Source: RGDT01 sp964630925 (lineage in GTDB: Bacteria; Planctomycetota; Planctomycetia; Gemmatales; Gemmataceae). Taken from it: DNA of 64,000 nt. The notes under the pieces are model-generated. The model worked only from the letters and a program-made list of their open reading frames with translations. It ran no database searches and was not told the origin of the DNA. The position numbers were made by a program, and so were the translations under genes. The stretch covers positions 51,665-115,664 of the forward strand of contig CAZVZK010000011.1 in assembly GCA_964630925.1 (NCBI GenBank), written 5' to 3'. This document shows positions 29,513-37,457 of this stretch, in pieces; positions within the stretch are counted from its first letter, which is position 1, and each line of letters starts with the position of its first letter.

Positions 29513-30445
29513 TCATCTCACCGTCACCGGTATCTTCACCACCTTCGCCGGCTCCGACAGCTCCACCTCGACCTCGCCGGTGAACGGCCCCGGCACCGCC
29601 TCGAACGCGATCCGCAGCACCGCCCGGCCCTCGCCGTCCGCCCAGGTGCAGCGGATGGACGGGTGGCTCGCCTTCACCGCCTTGACACGCACAGGGGTCT
29701 CCCCGCTCACCCGCAGCATCACCAGACGCGCCGGCACCGCGCCGCCGGCGTCGCGGCTCGCCTCCGCCGACTCCGGGCTGACCTGCACCGCGTCCGCCGT
29801 ACGCTTCACCACGCTGAACGGCACCCGCAGCTCGGGATAGCCGGTGTCTTCCGTGTGGATCACCAGGGCGTCCTCGTGACGCCCCTCGGGCAGCGTCGGC
29901 AAGACACGCACGTTGATCCGCCGCACCCACGCCTCGCCCTCGCGGCGCGGCTGCTCGGCCTCCGCCCGCAGGTGCGGCGAGACGCACGACACCGCACGCA
30001 GCGTCATCGGCGCGGCCCGCAGTTCGGTGAGCGTGAACGGGTGGCCGGCGACGCCGGCGGCCAGGACGAGGTTCGCCGGCGAGATGCGCACGTCGGCCTC
30101 CAGGGTGGCCCGCATGACGAGCGACAGCACCCCGCCGGCGTGGCGCACGTCGGCCCGCCAGGCGTTGGGGCCGGCGGCCTGCGTCACCGTGCCGACCTCC
30201 ATCCGCAGCGTCGTCGTCTCGCCCGGCGCGATGCGCGTCTTCGCCGGGACCGCCGACGTGCAGCCGCAGCCCGCCTTGACGCCGAGGATCTCGACCGGGG
30301 CCGTCCCGGTGTTCTGGAGGGCGAAGGTATGAGTGAGGCGCGTGCCGGTGCGAGCGGCGCCGGCGTCGTGGTCCGGCGCGGGGCAGACGAGGTCGGCGCG
30401 GGCGATCAGCGGCAAGAGCAGCCAGACGAACGCGGCGCGGGACAT
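29513..30445 (-). CDS. Secreted DUF1573 protein
   Basis: A 310-residue protein with a short signal peptide (MSRAAFVWLLLPLIARA). The DUF1573 signature is TFALQNTGTAPVEILGVKAG followed by CGCTSA and IAPGETTTLRMEV. Two more Ig-like beta domains follow (e.g. PFTGEVEVELSEP). DUF1573 proteins are widespread in Planctomycetes and Bacteroidetes, exported, and of unknown role. GGGAGGG lies 7 nt before the ATG. It heads a two-gene unit with the SMI1/KNR4 gene. Confidence 0.85.
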   Translation of the reverse strand: MSRAAFVWLLLPLIARADLVCPAPDHDAGAARTGTRLTHTFALQNTGTAPVEILGVKAGCGCTSAVPAKTRIAPGETTTLRMEVGTVTQAAGPNAWRADVRHAGGVLSLVMRATLEADVRISPANLVLAAGVAGHPFTLTELRAAPMTLRAVSCVSPHLRAEAEQPRREGEAWVRRINVRVLPTLPEGRHEDALVIHTEDTGYPELRVPFSVVKRTADAVQVSPESAEASRDAGGAVPARLVMLRVSGETPVRVKAVKASHPSIRCTWADGEGRAVLRIAFEAVPGPFTGEVEVELSEPAKVVKIPVTVR

Positions 30446-30466
30446 GACGAGGCCCTCCCGATGTGT

Positions 30467-30664
30467 GTTACTACCTCACCCCCTAACCCCCTCTCCGAAG
30501 CGGAGAGGGGATCGTCAGATCATCGCCTCAGCGGAGGGGTAGTGTGCGCCCCCTTGAATGGCTTCGTCCAACAACAGACGCATGGACTGCCCCACCGCGC
30601 AGGCGATGATCTGACGATCCCCCCTCTCCGCTTCGGAGAGGGGGTTAGGGGGTGAGGTAGTAAC
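30467..30664. repeat. 198-bp snap-back repeat with ~62-nt arms
   Basis: The left arm is 30467-30528 and the right arm 30601-30664, near-perfect inverted copies starting GTTACTACCTCACCCCCTAA. Each arm also has its own dyad (CCTCTCCGAAGCGGAGAGG and CCTCTCCGCTTCGGAGAGG), so an arm can fold alone or pair with the other. The loop is 72 nt. It lies in the 415-bp divergent gap between the DUF1573 gene and the TolC-like gene. I see nothing else recognisable in that gap. Confidence 0.9.
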
Positions 30665-30860
30665 AAGTGCCCCGACAAATAGCTGCAGTCGGTGGGGCGT
30701 CAAGAGCAACGCCGAGAAGGGCCCGCGAATCCCGCACAGCCCCGACGGCCAACACCGACGCCACGCCCACACCCGGCGGGCTGTGCGTATTCCCGATCCG
30801 ACCGGGCGGCCCGGTCCGACATTAGAGGGGACACTCGTTCCACAGCCAGGATGGCCACGC

Positions 30861-32105
30861 ATGCTCTCACGACACACCCCCCTCCTGGCCGCGGCCATCC
30901 TCACGGCCCTGGCCTCCCGGCCGGCGTCGGCCCAGGCCCCCGGACACGCGCCGGCCCCGCAGGCCGCGCCCCTCTCCTACGCGGAGGCGGTCCGCCTCGC
31001 GGCCGTGCAGCGGCCGAAGGTCCGGGCCGCCGGCCTCATGGTCGCCCGCGCCGAGGCCCAGCTCGCCGAGGTCACACGCCTCGCCCACCTCCTCGGCCGC
31101 GTCCGGCGCGACCTCCCGACCCGCCGCGAGCAGGCGGCGCTGGGCCTGGAGATCACGAGGGCCGACCTGGAGGCACAGGAGTCAGATGTCCGCTACGCGG
31201 CGGGGCGCATGTACGTCTCCGTGCTGTACGCCGCGACCGCCCGCCGGCTGGCGGGCATGGCGGCGAGCCGGGTGGAGCAGTACCGGGCCGCCCTGGCTGC
31301 CATCAAGGTCCCGCTCCCGGCCCTGGACCCGTTCCTCGCCGAGGTCGCCGGCACGCCCACCCTCCAGGCGGAGAACAGGGTCATCGAGGCCGACAAGGCC
31401 GAGGTGATCGCCCTGGCCGCGTTAAAGCAGGCGGTCGGCCTGCCAGGCGACGCCCCGCTCGCGGTGCCCCCCGCCCCGCTGCCCCGCCCCTCCCCGGCCA
31501 TCCCATCCGCCGACGAGGTGCTGCGTCTGGTCAAGGCGCGGAACCCCGAGCTGCGGCGGGTGTCCCTGCTGGCGGGGATCCACCGGCTGGAGGTGGAGGC
31601 GCAGGGCAGGATCCCCCTGGCGCTCACCGCCGACACGTTCGCCGCGTCCGCCGACATCCACGCGGCGGCCATCCCGCCGGAGGGGGGCGACGAGTACCGC
31701 CCGGCCCCCATCGTGCCCGAGATGCCCGTCCGCCTGGCCGGGTCGAAGGCCGCCCGGGTGAGCGCCGCGGGGCTCCTGGCAGGGAAGGCGTCGGAGGTGG
31801 CACACGGGGCGGAGCGGCTCATCGAGCTGCGCGTGACGGCCGCGTGGGAGACGCTGCGCGAGAAGCGCCGGAAGCTGGAGGCGCTCGAGAAGCGCCACGC
31901 CGGCAGGCTGGAGAAGGCGGAGGCGGCCCTCCTGAAGCTGCCGGAGAAGGGCAGGGAGACGCTGCTCCAGCAGGGCATCCTGGCCATCGCCGCCGCGTCC
32001 GAGCTGGAGGCCGGGAAGTTCGAGTACCTCATCGCGCTGCTGGACCTGGAGCGGCTCACCCTCGGCGCGTTCTGCCCGGGGATCGCGGAGGCGCTCGACC
32101 AGTGA
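30861..32105 (+). CDS. TolC-like outer-membrane efflux family protein
   Basis: A 414-residue protein from the ATG at 30861 (MLSRHTPLLAAAILTALASR, a signal peptide ending PASA). The mature part is helical: LSYAEAVRLAAVQRPKVRAA and SADEVLRLVKARNPELRRVS are the paired starts of the two OEP (TolC) repeats, each followed by long coiled helices (AEAQLAEVTRLAHLL; LEVEAQGRIPLAL). An in-frame ATG at 30783 would add an unconserved leader. It is likely a trimeric export channel, though no pump partner lies next to it. Confidence 0.7.
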   Translation: MLSRHTPLLAAAILTALASRPASAQAPGHAPAPQAAPLSYAEAVRLAAVQRPKVRAAGLMVARAEAQLAEVTRLAHLLGRVRRDLPTRREQAALGLEITRADLEAQESDVRYAAGRMYVSVLYAATARRLAGMAASRVEQYRAALAAIKVPLPALDPFLAEVAGTPTLQAENRVIEADKAEVIALAALKQAVGLPGDAPLAVPPAPLPRPSPAIPSADEVLRLVKARNPELRRVSLLAGIHRLEVEAQGRIPLALTADTFAASADIHAAAIPPEGGDEYRPAPIVPEMPVRLAGSKAARVSAAGLLAGKASEVAHGAERLIELRVTAAWETLREKRRKLEALEKRHAGRLEKAEAALLKLPEKGRETLLQQGILAIAAASELEAGKFEYLIALLDLERLTLGAFCPGIAEALDQ

Positions 32106-32135
32106 GCTACCCCACCCCCTCACAATCGCGTGCTT

Positions 32136-32206
32136 GAGGCGAGCGGCACGGCGTCAGCGTGCCGTGTGATTCAGACACGGCACGCTGACGCCGTGCCGCT
32201 CGCCTC
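32136..32206. repeat. Perfect 32-bp inverted repeat, convergent genes
   Basis: The left arm (32136-32167, starting GAGGCGAGCGGCACGGCG) and right arm (32175-32206) are exact inverted copies around a 7-nt loop (GATTCAG). Inside each arm GGCACG…CGTGCC forms a smaller dyad. It sits between the convergent TolC-like and ACP-like genes and would serve as a bidirectional terminator. Confidence 0.92.
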
Positions 32207-32233
32207 GAACCAAAGTGCCTTTGGGGGGTCGTC

Positions 32234-32788
32234 TCAATCCGTGCCGAAGTCCTCCACGAAGCTCGAATCCTCACGCACACGCGACAGCGGCACGCCCAGA
32301 TGCTCGGACACGATCAGCCGCACTTTGAGGGCGATGTCGCCACGCGACCACCGGTAGCCGCTCGCCTTGTGATCGCGGAACCGCGTGCAGGACACCGCCA
32401 GCTCGCCGAGCGTCATCCCCCAACCCGGCGACGGCACAACAGGCGTCCGCGGCGCGGGCACGGCGGCGAAACACGCAACCACAGCGAGGTTCAGCCCGAA
32501 AGCCAGCAACCCCACCAGCACCCCGGCGTTGGCCGCCACGGCCAACCCCACCGCGACGGCGATCAGCACCACGCAGCCGATGGCCACGTAACCCGAGACC
32601 CACCACCACGGCGGCTCCAGGCCCTCCCGCCGCAGGCCCTCGGTGACCTCACCTCCGCGTCCCGGCGGGATCACCGTGTCAAGCGGCGTGTCGGGGCGGA
32701 AGCACCCGCGCGGCAGGCCCGTCACCTCCATCAGCACGCGGCGGACCAGCCCGAACGTCCGCACGATGGGGTTGTAATAGCCGTTCAC
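32234..32788 (-). CDS. Membrane protein with two ACP-like half motifs
   Basis: A 184-residue protein with a GTG start that overlaps the stop of the kinase-cyclase gene by 4 nt (GTGA), so the two are translationally coupled. The N-terminal VRRVLMEVTGLPRGCFRPDT and C-terminal VRLIVSEHLGVPLSRVREDS, then SFVEDFGTD, both resemble helix I and the loop of acyl carrier proteins. Neither has the following Asp-Ser-Leu attachment site, because the C-terminal one ends just before it. Two hydrophobic segments lie between (about 66-85 and 88-110). I assign no function. Confidence 0.55.
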   Translation of the reverse strand: MNGYYNPIVRTFGLVRRVLMEVTGLPRGCFRPDTPLDTVIPPGRGGEVTEGLRREGLEPPWWWVSGYVAIGCVVLIAVAVGLAVAANAGVLVGLLAFGLNLAVVACFAAVPAPRTPVVPSPGWGMTLGELAVSCTRFRDHKASGYRWSRGDIALKVRLIVSEHLGVPLSRVREDSSFVEDFGTD

Positions 32789-35700
32789 GCCTCACCCCCG
32801 AACCTGTGGACCATGACGCCCGACCTGTCCGACATTGTGCCTTCCCGCCCGTGCGCGTGCAAGAGCGACGACACCCCCGGCACGTCCATCACGCCCTGCG
32901 TCAGGAGCCACCCCCCCGCCGGCGCCTCCCCGATCAGCCCCGCCAGCATCCGCGGCCCCGCTCCGAAGTAGTCCATGCGCCCGTTCACCGTCGCCGCCAT
33001 CGACGGCCCCCGGTACGCCGCCGCCCGCGTGCCCGGCCCCAGCGCCAGCAGCGCATTCACTGCGTCCGCCGCGTCCTGGAACGCCAGCAGCCCGCCCTCC
33101 CCCACCGCCTTCACCACCGCCCCCCCGTGCCTCTCCGCCAACGTCTCCAGCTCCAGCAAGTGCCCGCGCAGGAGGCCGAACGCCTTCGCCTCCCCCTCCC
33201 CCTTCGCCGCCTCCCGCACCCCAGGCACGTCGGTCAGCACCAGGGTCACGCTCGCCACGCTCACGAGCTGCCCCGCCGTCAGCACCTCGCCCCCGAACAG
33301 CTCGCGGAACAGCGCCAGCGACACGGCCCGCGCCGCCGTCAGCGCGTCCTGCCGGTCCGCCGTCCGCTCCACCCGCACCACCAATTCCTCCCTGGTCGGG
33401 TTGGCCACCTCCAGCCGCTGCGCCCCCGGACGCAGCAGCACCGGCGGCCCCGCCTGGATGTGCGACAGGTCCACCTCCCACCGCGCTTGCCTGGCCCCCG
33501 CCTCCACCCGCGCGTCCAGCGCCGCGGGGAGCTGCGGCCCGCGCAGCCTGTACGCCCCCTCGCCCAGCGTCAGCGGCAATTCCAGCCGCTCCCCCGGCGC
33601 CACCCGCACCTGGGCCACCACGTGCGGCGAGTGCGCCGGCCCGCCGATGCAGTACACCCCCAGCTCCACGTCGCGGATCGACGGGTGCGCCCGGAACACC
33701 GCCTCCACCGACCGGGCGAAGTCCAGCTCGTAATCGATGTTGCACGCCTCACAATGCCCATGCTCCTTCATCGACTTCAGCGAGTCGAGCGCCTGCGACG
33801 GGATGCGGCACAGCGGGCACAGCAGGTCCCACATCAGCACCAGCAGGCCCTCGCTCGCGCCGTGCAGGCACGCCGCGACCGCCTGCTCCTCCGGCAGCCC
33901 CAGACGCCGCGCCAGCGCCAGGGGGCGTATCCGCGCCAGCTCCTGCGCCGGCGCCGCGGCCAGGTACTGCCCCAGGGCGTCCGCCGCCTGCGCCGGCACG
34001 TGCCGCGCCACCGCCTCCACCCCCTCATCCAGCCGACGCCTCTGCGCACGCGACAGCCCCGCGCCCTCCTCGAACGGGTCGTCCAGCGGCCGCCCCGCCT
34101 TCACAACCGCGTCGATCCGCCGGTACACCCTGTCCAGGTTGCCCTTCGTGCGGAAGGCGATCTCCAGCGACACCGCCGCACCGCTGAGGAACCCGCCCGG
34201 TTCCACGCGGATCGTGTGCGTCAGCGTCGTCCCCCCCCCAGCACGCGGCTCCAACGCCACCTCGCTCACCATCCACTTGATCGGCCCCGACGTGAACTTC
34301 CGCAGCACCCCCAGACGCCGCCCCTCCACCCACTCGAACGGGTGCTCCTCCCACGCCGTCTCCATCCCCAGGACCTTGAACCTCCCACGCCGCCGCACCT
34401 TGCCCGCGTCGTCCGGCCCCGTCTCCCACTTCACCGCCTGGAGCTTGATCGCCCTGTTCAGCCGCTCCGTGTTCGACACGTGAGGCCACAGGCGTTCGGG
34501 GGACGAGCCCAGCTCCCAGGTGAAGTCCCACCTCTTGATCGCCGACGGGTCGCACGCCGGCAGGAGTGGGTGCGCCCGCACGCTCGACGGCTCCCCACGC
34601 ACCAGGCGCTCGATCTCCCCCAGCATGTCCGCCGCGTCCGCGTACCGGTGCGCCGGGTCCTTCGCCATCGCCCGCTGCACCACCCGGCACGCCCCGTCCG
34701 ACACCGTCGCCACCACGGCACGCGGCGACGGCGGCGGCGTATTGCAGTGGTGGTTGATCAGCGCCAGCGCCGTGTCCCCCGCGAACGGCGGCCTCCCCGT
34801 GAGCAGGTGATACAGCGTCGCCCCCAGCGAGTACACGTCCGACGCCGGGCCGAGCGGCCCGCCGATGCACTGCTCCGGGGCCATGTAGAACGGCGTCCCG
34901 ACCACGGCCCCCGTCCGCGTCAGGTGCAGCGACTCCGTCTGATCGACGTGCCGCGCCAGCCCGAAGTCCGACAGCTTCGCCCGCTGCCCCCCCGGCCCCT
35001 GTCCGCTCAGAAGCAGGATGTTGTCCGGCTTGATGTCGCGGTGGATCACGCCCCGCGCGTGCGCCGCCGCCAGCGCCCGGCACACGTCCGCCGCCACCGC
35101 CAACGCCTCCGCCTCCGGCATCGCGCCGCCCGCATCGAGGCGCTTCCCCGCGCTCAGCCCCGCCACGAACTCCACCGCCAGGTAGTGCGCCCCCCCGTCC
35201 TCGTTCACCTCCAGCAGGTTCGCCACGTAGGGGTTATTGACCTCCTCCAGGAGCCGCGCCTCCTTGCGGAATCGCTTCACGGCCAGGGGGTCGCGTGCCC
35301 ACACCGGCAGCAGCGTCTTGACCGCCACGATCCGCCCGTCGCTGGTGTCCTCCGCCCGGTACACCTCGCCCATGCCGCCCTGCCCGAGCTTCTCCAGCAG
35401 CCGATACCGGCCAAGCACCGCCGGCGTCTCGGCGTGGGGCGCCGCCGCCGCCGGCGGGCGCTCCTGCCCGTGGGCTGTGGAGGACCGCCCCGCCTCGAAC
35501 ATCCCCGCCACCCTCGACAGCCGATCCGCCACCGACGGCATCGACGGACGGTCCTCCGGCGGCGCCAGCGCCTCCTCCAGCAGGACACGCAAAGGCGCCG
35601 GCGCCGCCCCCAGCGGGCCCTCCTCGTCCCCCGTCAGGAGCCAGGCGCCGACCCGCGCCAGGGCCGCCACGTCGCCGGCCGGGTCGTCCCCCGGCGGCGG

Positions 35701-36156
35701 CCCGTCCGACGGCAGGATCGTCGTCCCGCTCACGTCGATCTGCACAAGGCCCGCCGCGTGGAACACCGTCGCCGGCGACAGGCGCCCGTGGACCGCCCCC
35801 ACCCGGTGGGCGTCCCCCAACGCCTTCGCCAGCGCCAGCAGGATCCGCGCCGCCTGCAACGGGTCCAGCGGGGGCTTCAACGACCCCGTCAGCGGAGGGC
35901 CGATCAGCGGCGCCAGCGCCACCCACGGCGGCAGTGCGTCGAGGCCCACGTCGAGGATCTCGCGCACGCCCGCCGCCGCCGCCGCCAGACGCGCCCGCCG
36001 CAGCCGCCGCAGGATCGCCTCTCGCCGCGGCGGGTCCGCCCACGCCGGCCCCAGCAGGCGCAGCTCCACCGCCCCGGACGGCCCCCGCGCGCGGAACGCC
36101 GCGCCGTCCGGCCCCGCGCCGAGCTGGGCGACCGGCGAATAAGGCCCGGTGTTCAT
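32785..36156 (-). CDS. Pseudokinase-kinase-SRPBCC-DUF5939-cyclase-like fusion
   Basis: A 1123-residue protein. Residues 1-215 look like a degenerate kinase (GAGPDGAAF, VHGRLSPATVF where HRDxKxxN is expected). A complete kinase lies at 250-520: GQGGMGEVY, Lys280, HRDIKPDNI with Asp374, DFG at 397-399, GTPFYMAPEQ. Residues 540-685 resemble an SRPBCC-type fold (WDFTWELGSSPERLWPHVSN). DUF5939-like sequence includes a CxxC…CxxC zinc ribbon (Cys780, 783, 802, 805). The C-terminal 968-1105 is class III cyclase-like (LVLTDVPG with Asp976), but the second metal Asp is Glu1020 (AVGEGG), so catalysis is doubtful. Confidence 0.82.
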   Translation of the reverse strand: MNTGPYSPVAQLGAGPDGAAFRARGPSGAVELRLLGPAWADPPRREAILRRLRRARLAAAAAGVREILDVGLDALPPWVALAPLIGPPLTGSLKPPLDPLQAARILLALAKALGDAHRVGAVHGRLSPATVFHAAGLVQIDVSGTTILPSDGPPPGDDPAGDVAALARVGAWLLTGDEEGPLGAAPAPLRVLLEEALAPPEDRPSMPSVADRLSRVAGMFEAGRSSTAHGQERPPAAAAPHAETPAVLGRYRLLEKLGQGGMGEVYRAEDTSDGRIVAVKTLLPVWARDPLAVKRFRKEARLLEEVNNPYVANLLEVNEDGGAHYLAVEFVAGLSAGKRLDAGGAMPEAEALAVAADVCRALAAAHARGVIHRDIKPDNILLLSGQGPGGQRAKLSDFGLARHVDQTESLHLTRTGAVVGTPFYMAPEQCIGGPLGPASDVYSLGATLYHLLTGRPPFAGDTALALINHHCNTPPPSPRAVVATVSDGACRVVQRAMAKDPAHRYADAADMLGEIERLVRGEPSSVRAHPLLPACDPSAIKRWDFTWELGSSPERLWPHVSNTERLNRAIKLQAVKWETGPDDAGKVRRRGRFKVLGMETAWEEHPFEWVEGRRLGVLRKFTSGPIKWMVSEVALEPRAGGGTTLTHTIRVEPGGFLSGAAVSLEIAFRTKGNLDRVYRRIDAVVKAGRPLDDPFEEGAGLSRAQRRRLDEGVEAVARHVPAQAADALGQYLAAAPAQELARIRPLALARRLGLPEEQAVAACLHGASEGLLVLMWDLLCPLCRIPSQALDSLKSMKEHGHCEACNIDYELDFARSVEAVFRAHPSIRDVELGVYCIGGPAHSPHVVAQVRVAPGERLELPLTLGEGAYRLRGPQLPAALDARVEAGARQARWEVDLSHIQAGPPVLLRPGAQRLEVANPTREELVVRVERTADRQDALTAARAVSLALFRELFGGEVLTAGQLVSVASVTLVLTDVPGVREAAKGEGEAKAFGLLRGHLLELETLAERHGGAVVKAVGEGGLLAFQDAADAVNALLALGPGTRAAAYRGPSMAATVNGRMDYFGAGPRMLAGLIGEAPAGGWLLTQGVMDVPGVSSLLHAHGREGTMSDRSGVMVHRFGGEA

Positions 36157-36160
36157 CGGG

Positions 36161-37456
36161 TCACCCGCCCAGAGTCGCGAGTGACTCCCGCGCCGCCTTC
36201 AGGGTCTCCCCCAAGACCGCCTCGGTGTGGACGACCCCGTTGAACGCCGCCTCGAACTGGCTGCACGGCAGGTACACGCCCCGGTCCATCATCGCCCAGA
36301 AGAACTTGCCGAACCGCGCCCGGTCGCTCCTCTTCGCGCTCTCGTAGTCCGTCACCTGTTCGGGGTTGAAGAACAGCGTCCACATGCTGCCCACCTGATT
36401 CACCACGGCGGGGATGCCGGCGTCGTGGCACGCCGCCCGCAGGCCCTCCGCGATCAGCCTGCCCAGACGCTCCAGATCCGCGAACGGGTCCAGACGCCTC
36501 AGCTCGCGCAGCGTGGCGATGCCCGCCGCCATCGCCACCGGGTTGCCCGACAGCGTCCCCGCCTGGAACACCTTCCCCGCCGGCGAGATGTGTCGCATCA
36601 CGTCCGCCCGCCCGCCGTAGGCGCCCACCGGGAAGCCCCCGCCGATCACCTTGCCCATGATCGTCAGGTCCGGCGTCTGGCCGAGCAGCTCCTGCGCACC
36701 GCCCATCGCCAGCCGGAACCCCGTCATCACCTCGTCGTACACGAGGAGCGAGCCGTGGTGGTGCGTCAGACGCCGCAGCTCGCGCAGGAACTCCTGGGAC
36801 GGACGCACCAGCCCCATGTTCCCCGCGATCGGCTCCAGCAGCACCCCGGCGATCCTGTCGCCGTGCGCCTTGAACGCCTCCGCCAGACCCTGCGTGTCGT
36901 TGAACGAGAGGGACAGCGTGTCGGCCGTGCAGCCCTTCGGCACGCCGGGGCTGTCCGGCACGCCGAGCGTCGTCGCGCTCGACCCCGCCTGCACGAGGAG
37001 GCTATCGACGTGCCCGTGGTAGCACCCCGCGAACTTGACGACCACGTCGCGCCCGGTGAACCCGCGCGCCAGACGCACCGCGCTCATCGCCGCCTCGGTC
37101 CCGCTCGACACGAAGCGCACCATCTCGACCGACGGCACCGCGGAGATGACGAGCTGGGCCATCTCGCTCTCGCGCTCGGTCGGCGCCCCGAAGCTGGCCC
37201 CGCCGCGCAGGGCCTCCTCCGCCGCCGCCACCACCGCCGGGTGGCAGTGCCCCAGGATGAGGGGGCCCCACGACCCGATGTGATCGATGTAGCGCGTGCC
37301 GTCGATGTCGTACAGGTACGGCCCCTCGCCCCTGGCGATGAAGACCGGCTCGCCGCCGACCCCGCCGAAGGCGCGGGCCGGGCTGTTCACGCCGCCGGGG
37401 ATGAGGCGGCGGGCCTGCTCGAAGGCGCGGCGGCTGTTCTCGCGGCTGGGGGGCAT
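36161..37456 (-). CDS. hemL: Glutamate-1-semialdehyde 2,1-aminomutase
   Basis: A 431-residue class III PLP enzyme that turns glutamate-1-semialdehyde into 5-aminolevulinate, a step of the C5 tetrapyrrole route. The PLP Lys269 is in TIMGKVIGGGFPVGAYGG, and DEVMTGFR holds the PLP-binding Asp. The family marks FVSSGTEAAMSAVRLARG and PGGVNSPARAFGGVGG are intact and the length is normal. The stop lies 4 nt before the kinase-cyclase start and the start 1 nt from the previous stop, so it lies in a tight operon. Confidence 0.97.
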   Translation of the reverse strand: MPPSRENSRRAFEQARRLIPGGVNSPARAFGGVGGEPVFIARGEGPYLYDIDGTRYIDHIGSWGPLILGHCHPAVVAAAEEALRGGASFGAPTERESEMAQLVISAVPSVEMVRFVSSGTEAAMSAVRLARGFTGRDVVVKFAGCYHGHVDSLLVQAGSSATTLGVPDSPGVPKGCTADTLSLSFNDTQGLAEAFKAHGDRIAGVLLEPIAGNMGLVRPSQEFLRELRRLTHHHGSLLVYDEVMTGFRLAMGGAQELLGQTPDLTIMGKVIGGGFPVGAYGGRADVMRHISPAGKVFQAGTLSGNPVAMAAGIATLRELRRLDPFADLERLGRLIAEGLRAACHDAGIPAVVNQVGSMWTLFFNPEQVTDYESAKRSDRARFGKFFWAMMDRGVYLPCSQFEAAFNGVVHTEAVLGETLKAARESLATLGG

Positions 37457-37457
37457 G

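Noticed and set aside
32806..36243. A very long open frame on the plus strand opposite the kinase-cyclase gene
   Set aside because: It is an antisense shadow of a GC-rich gene: Arg/Pro/His-rich translation, no domain, and the minus strand has full motifs.
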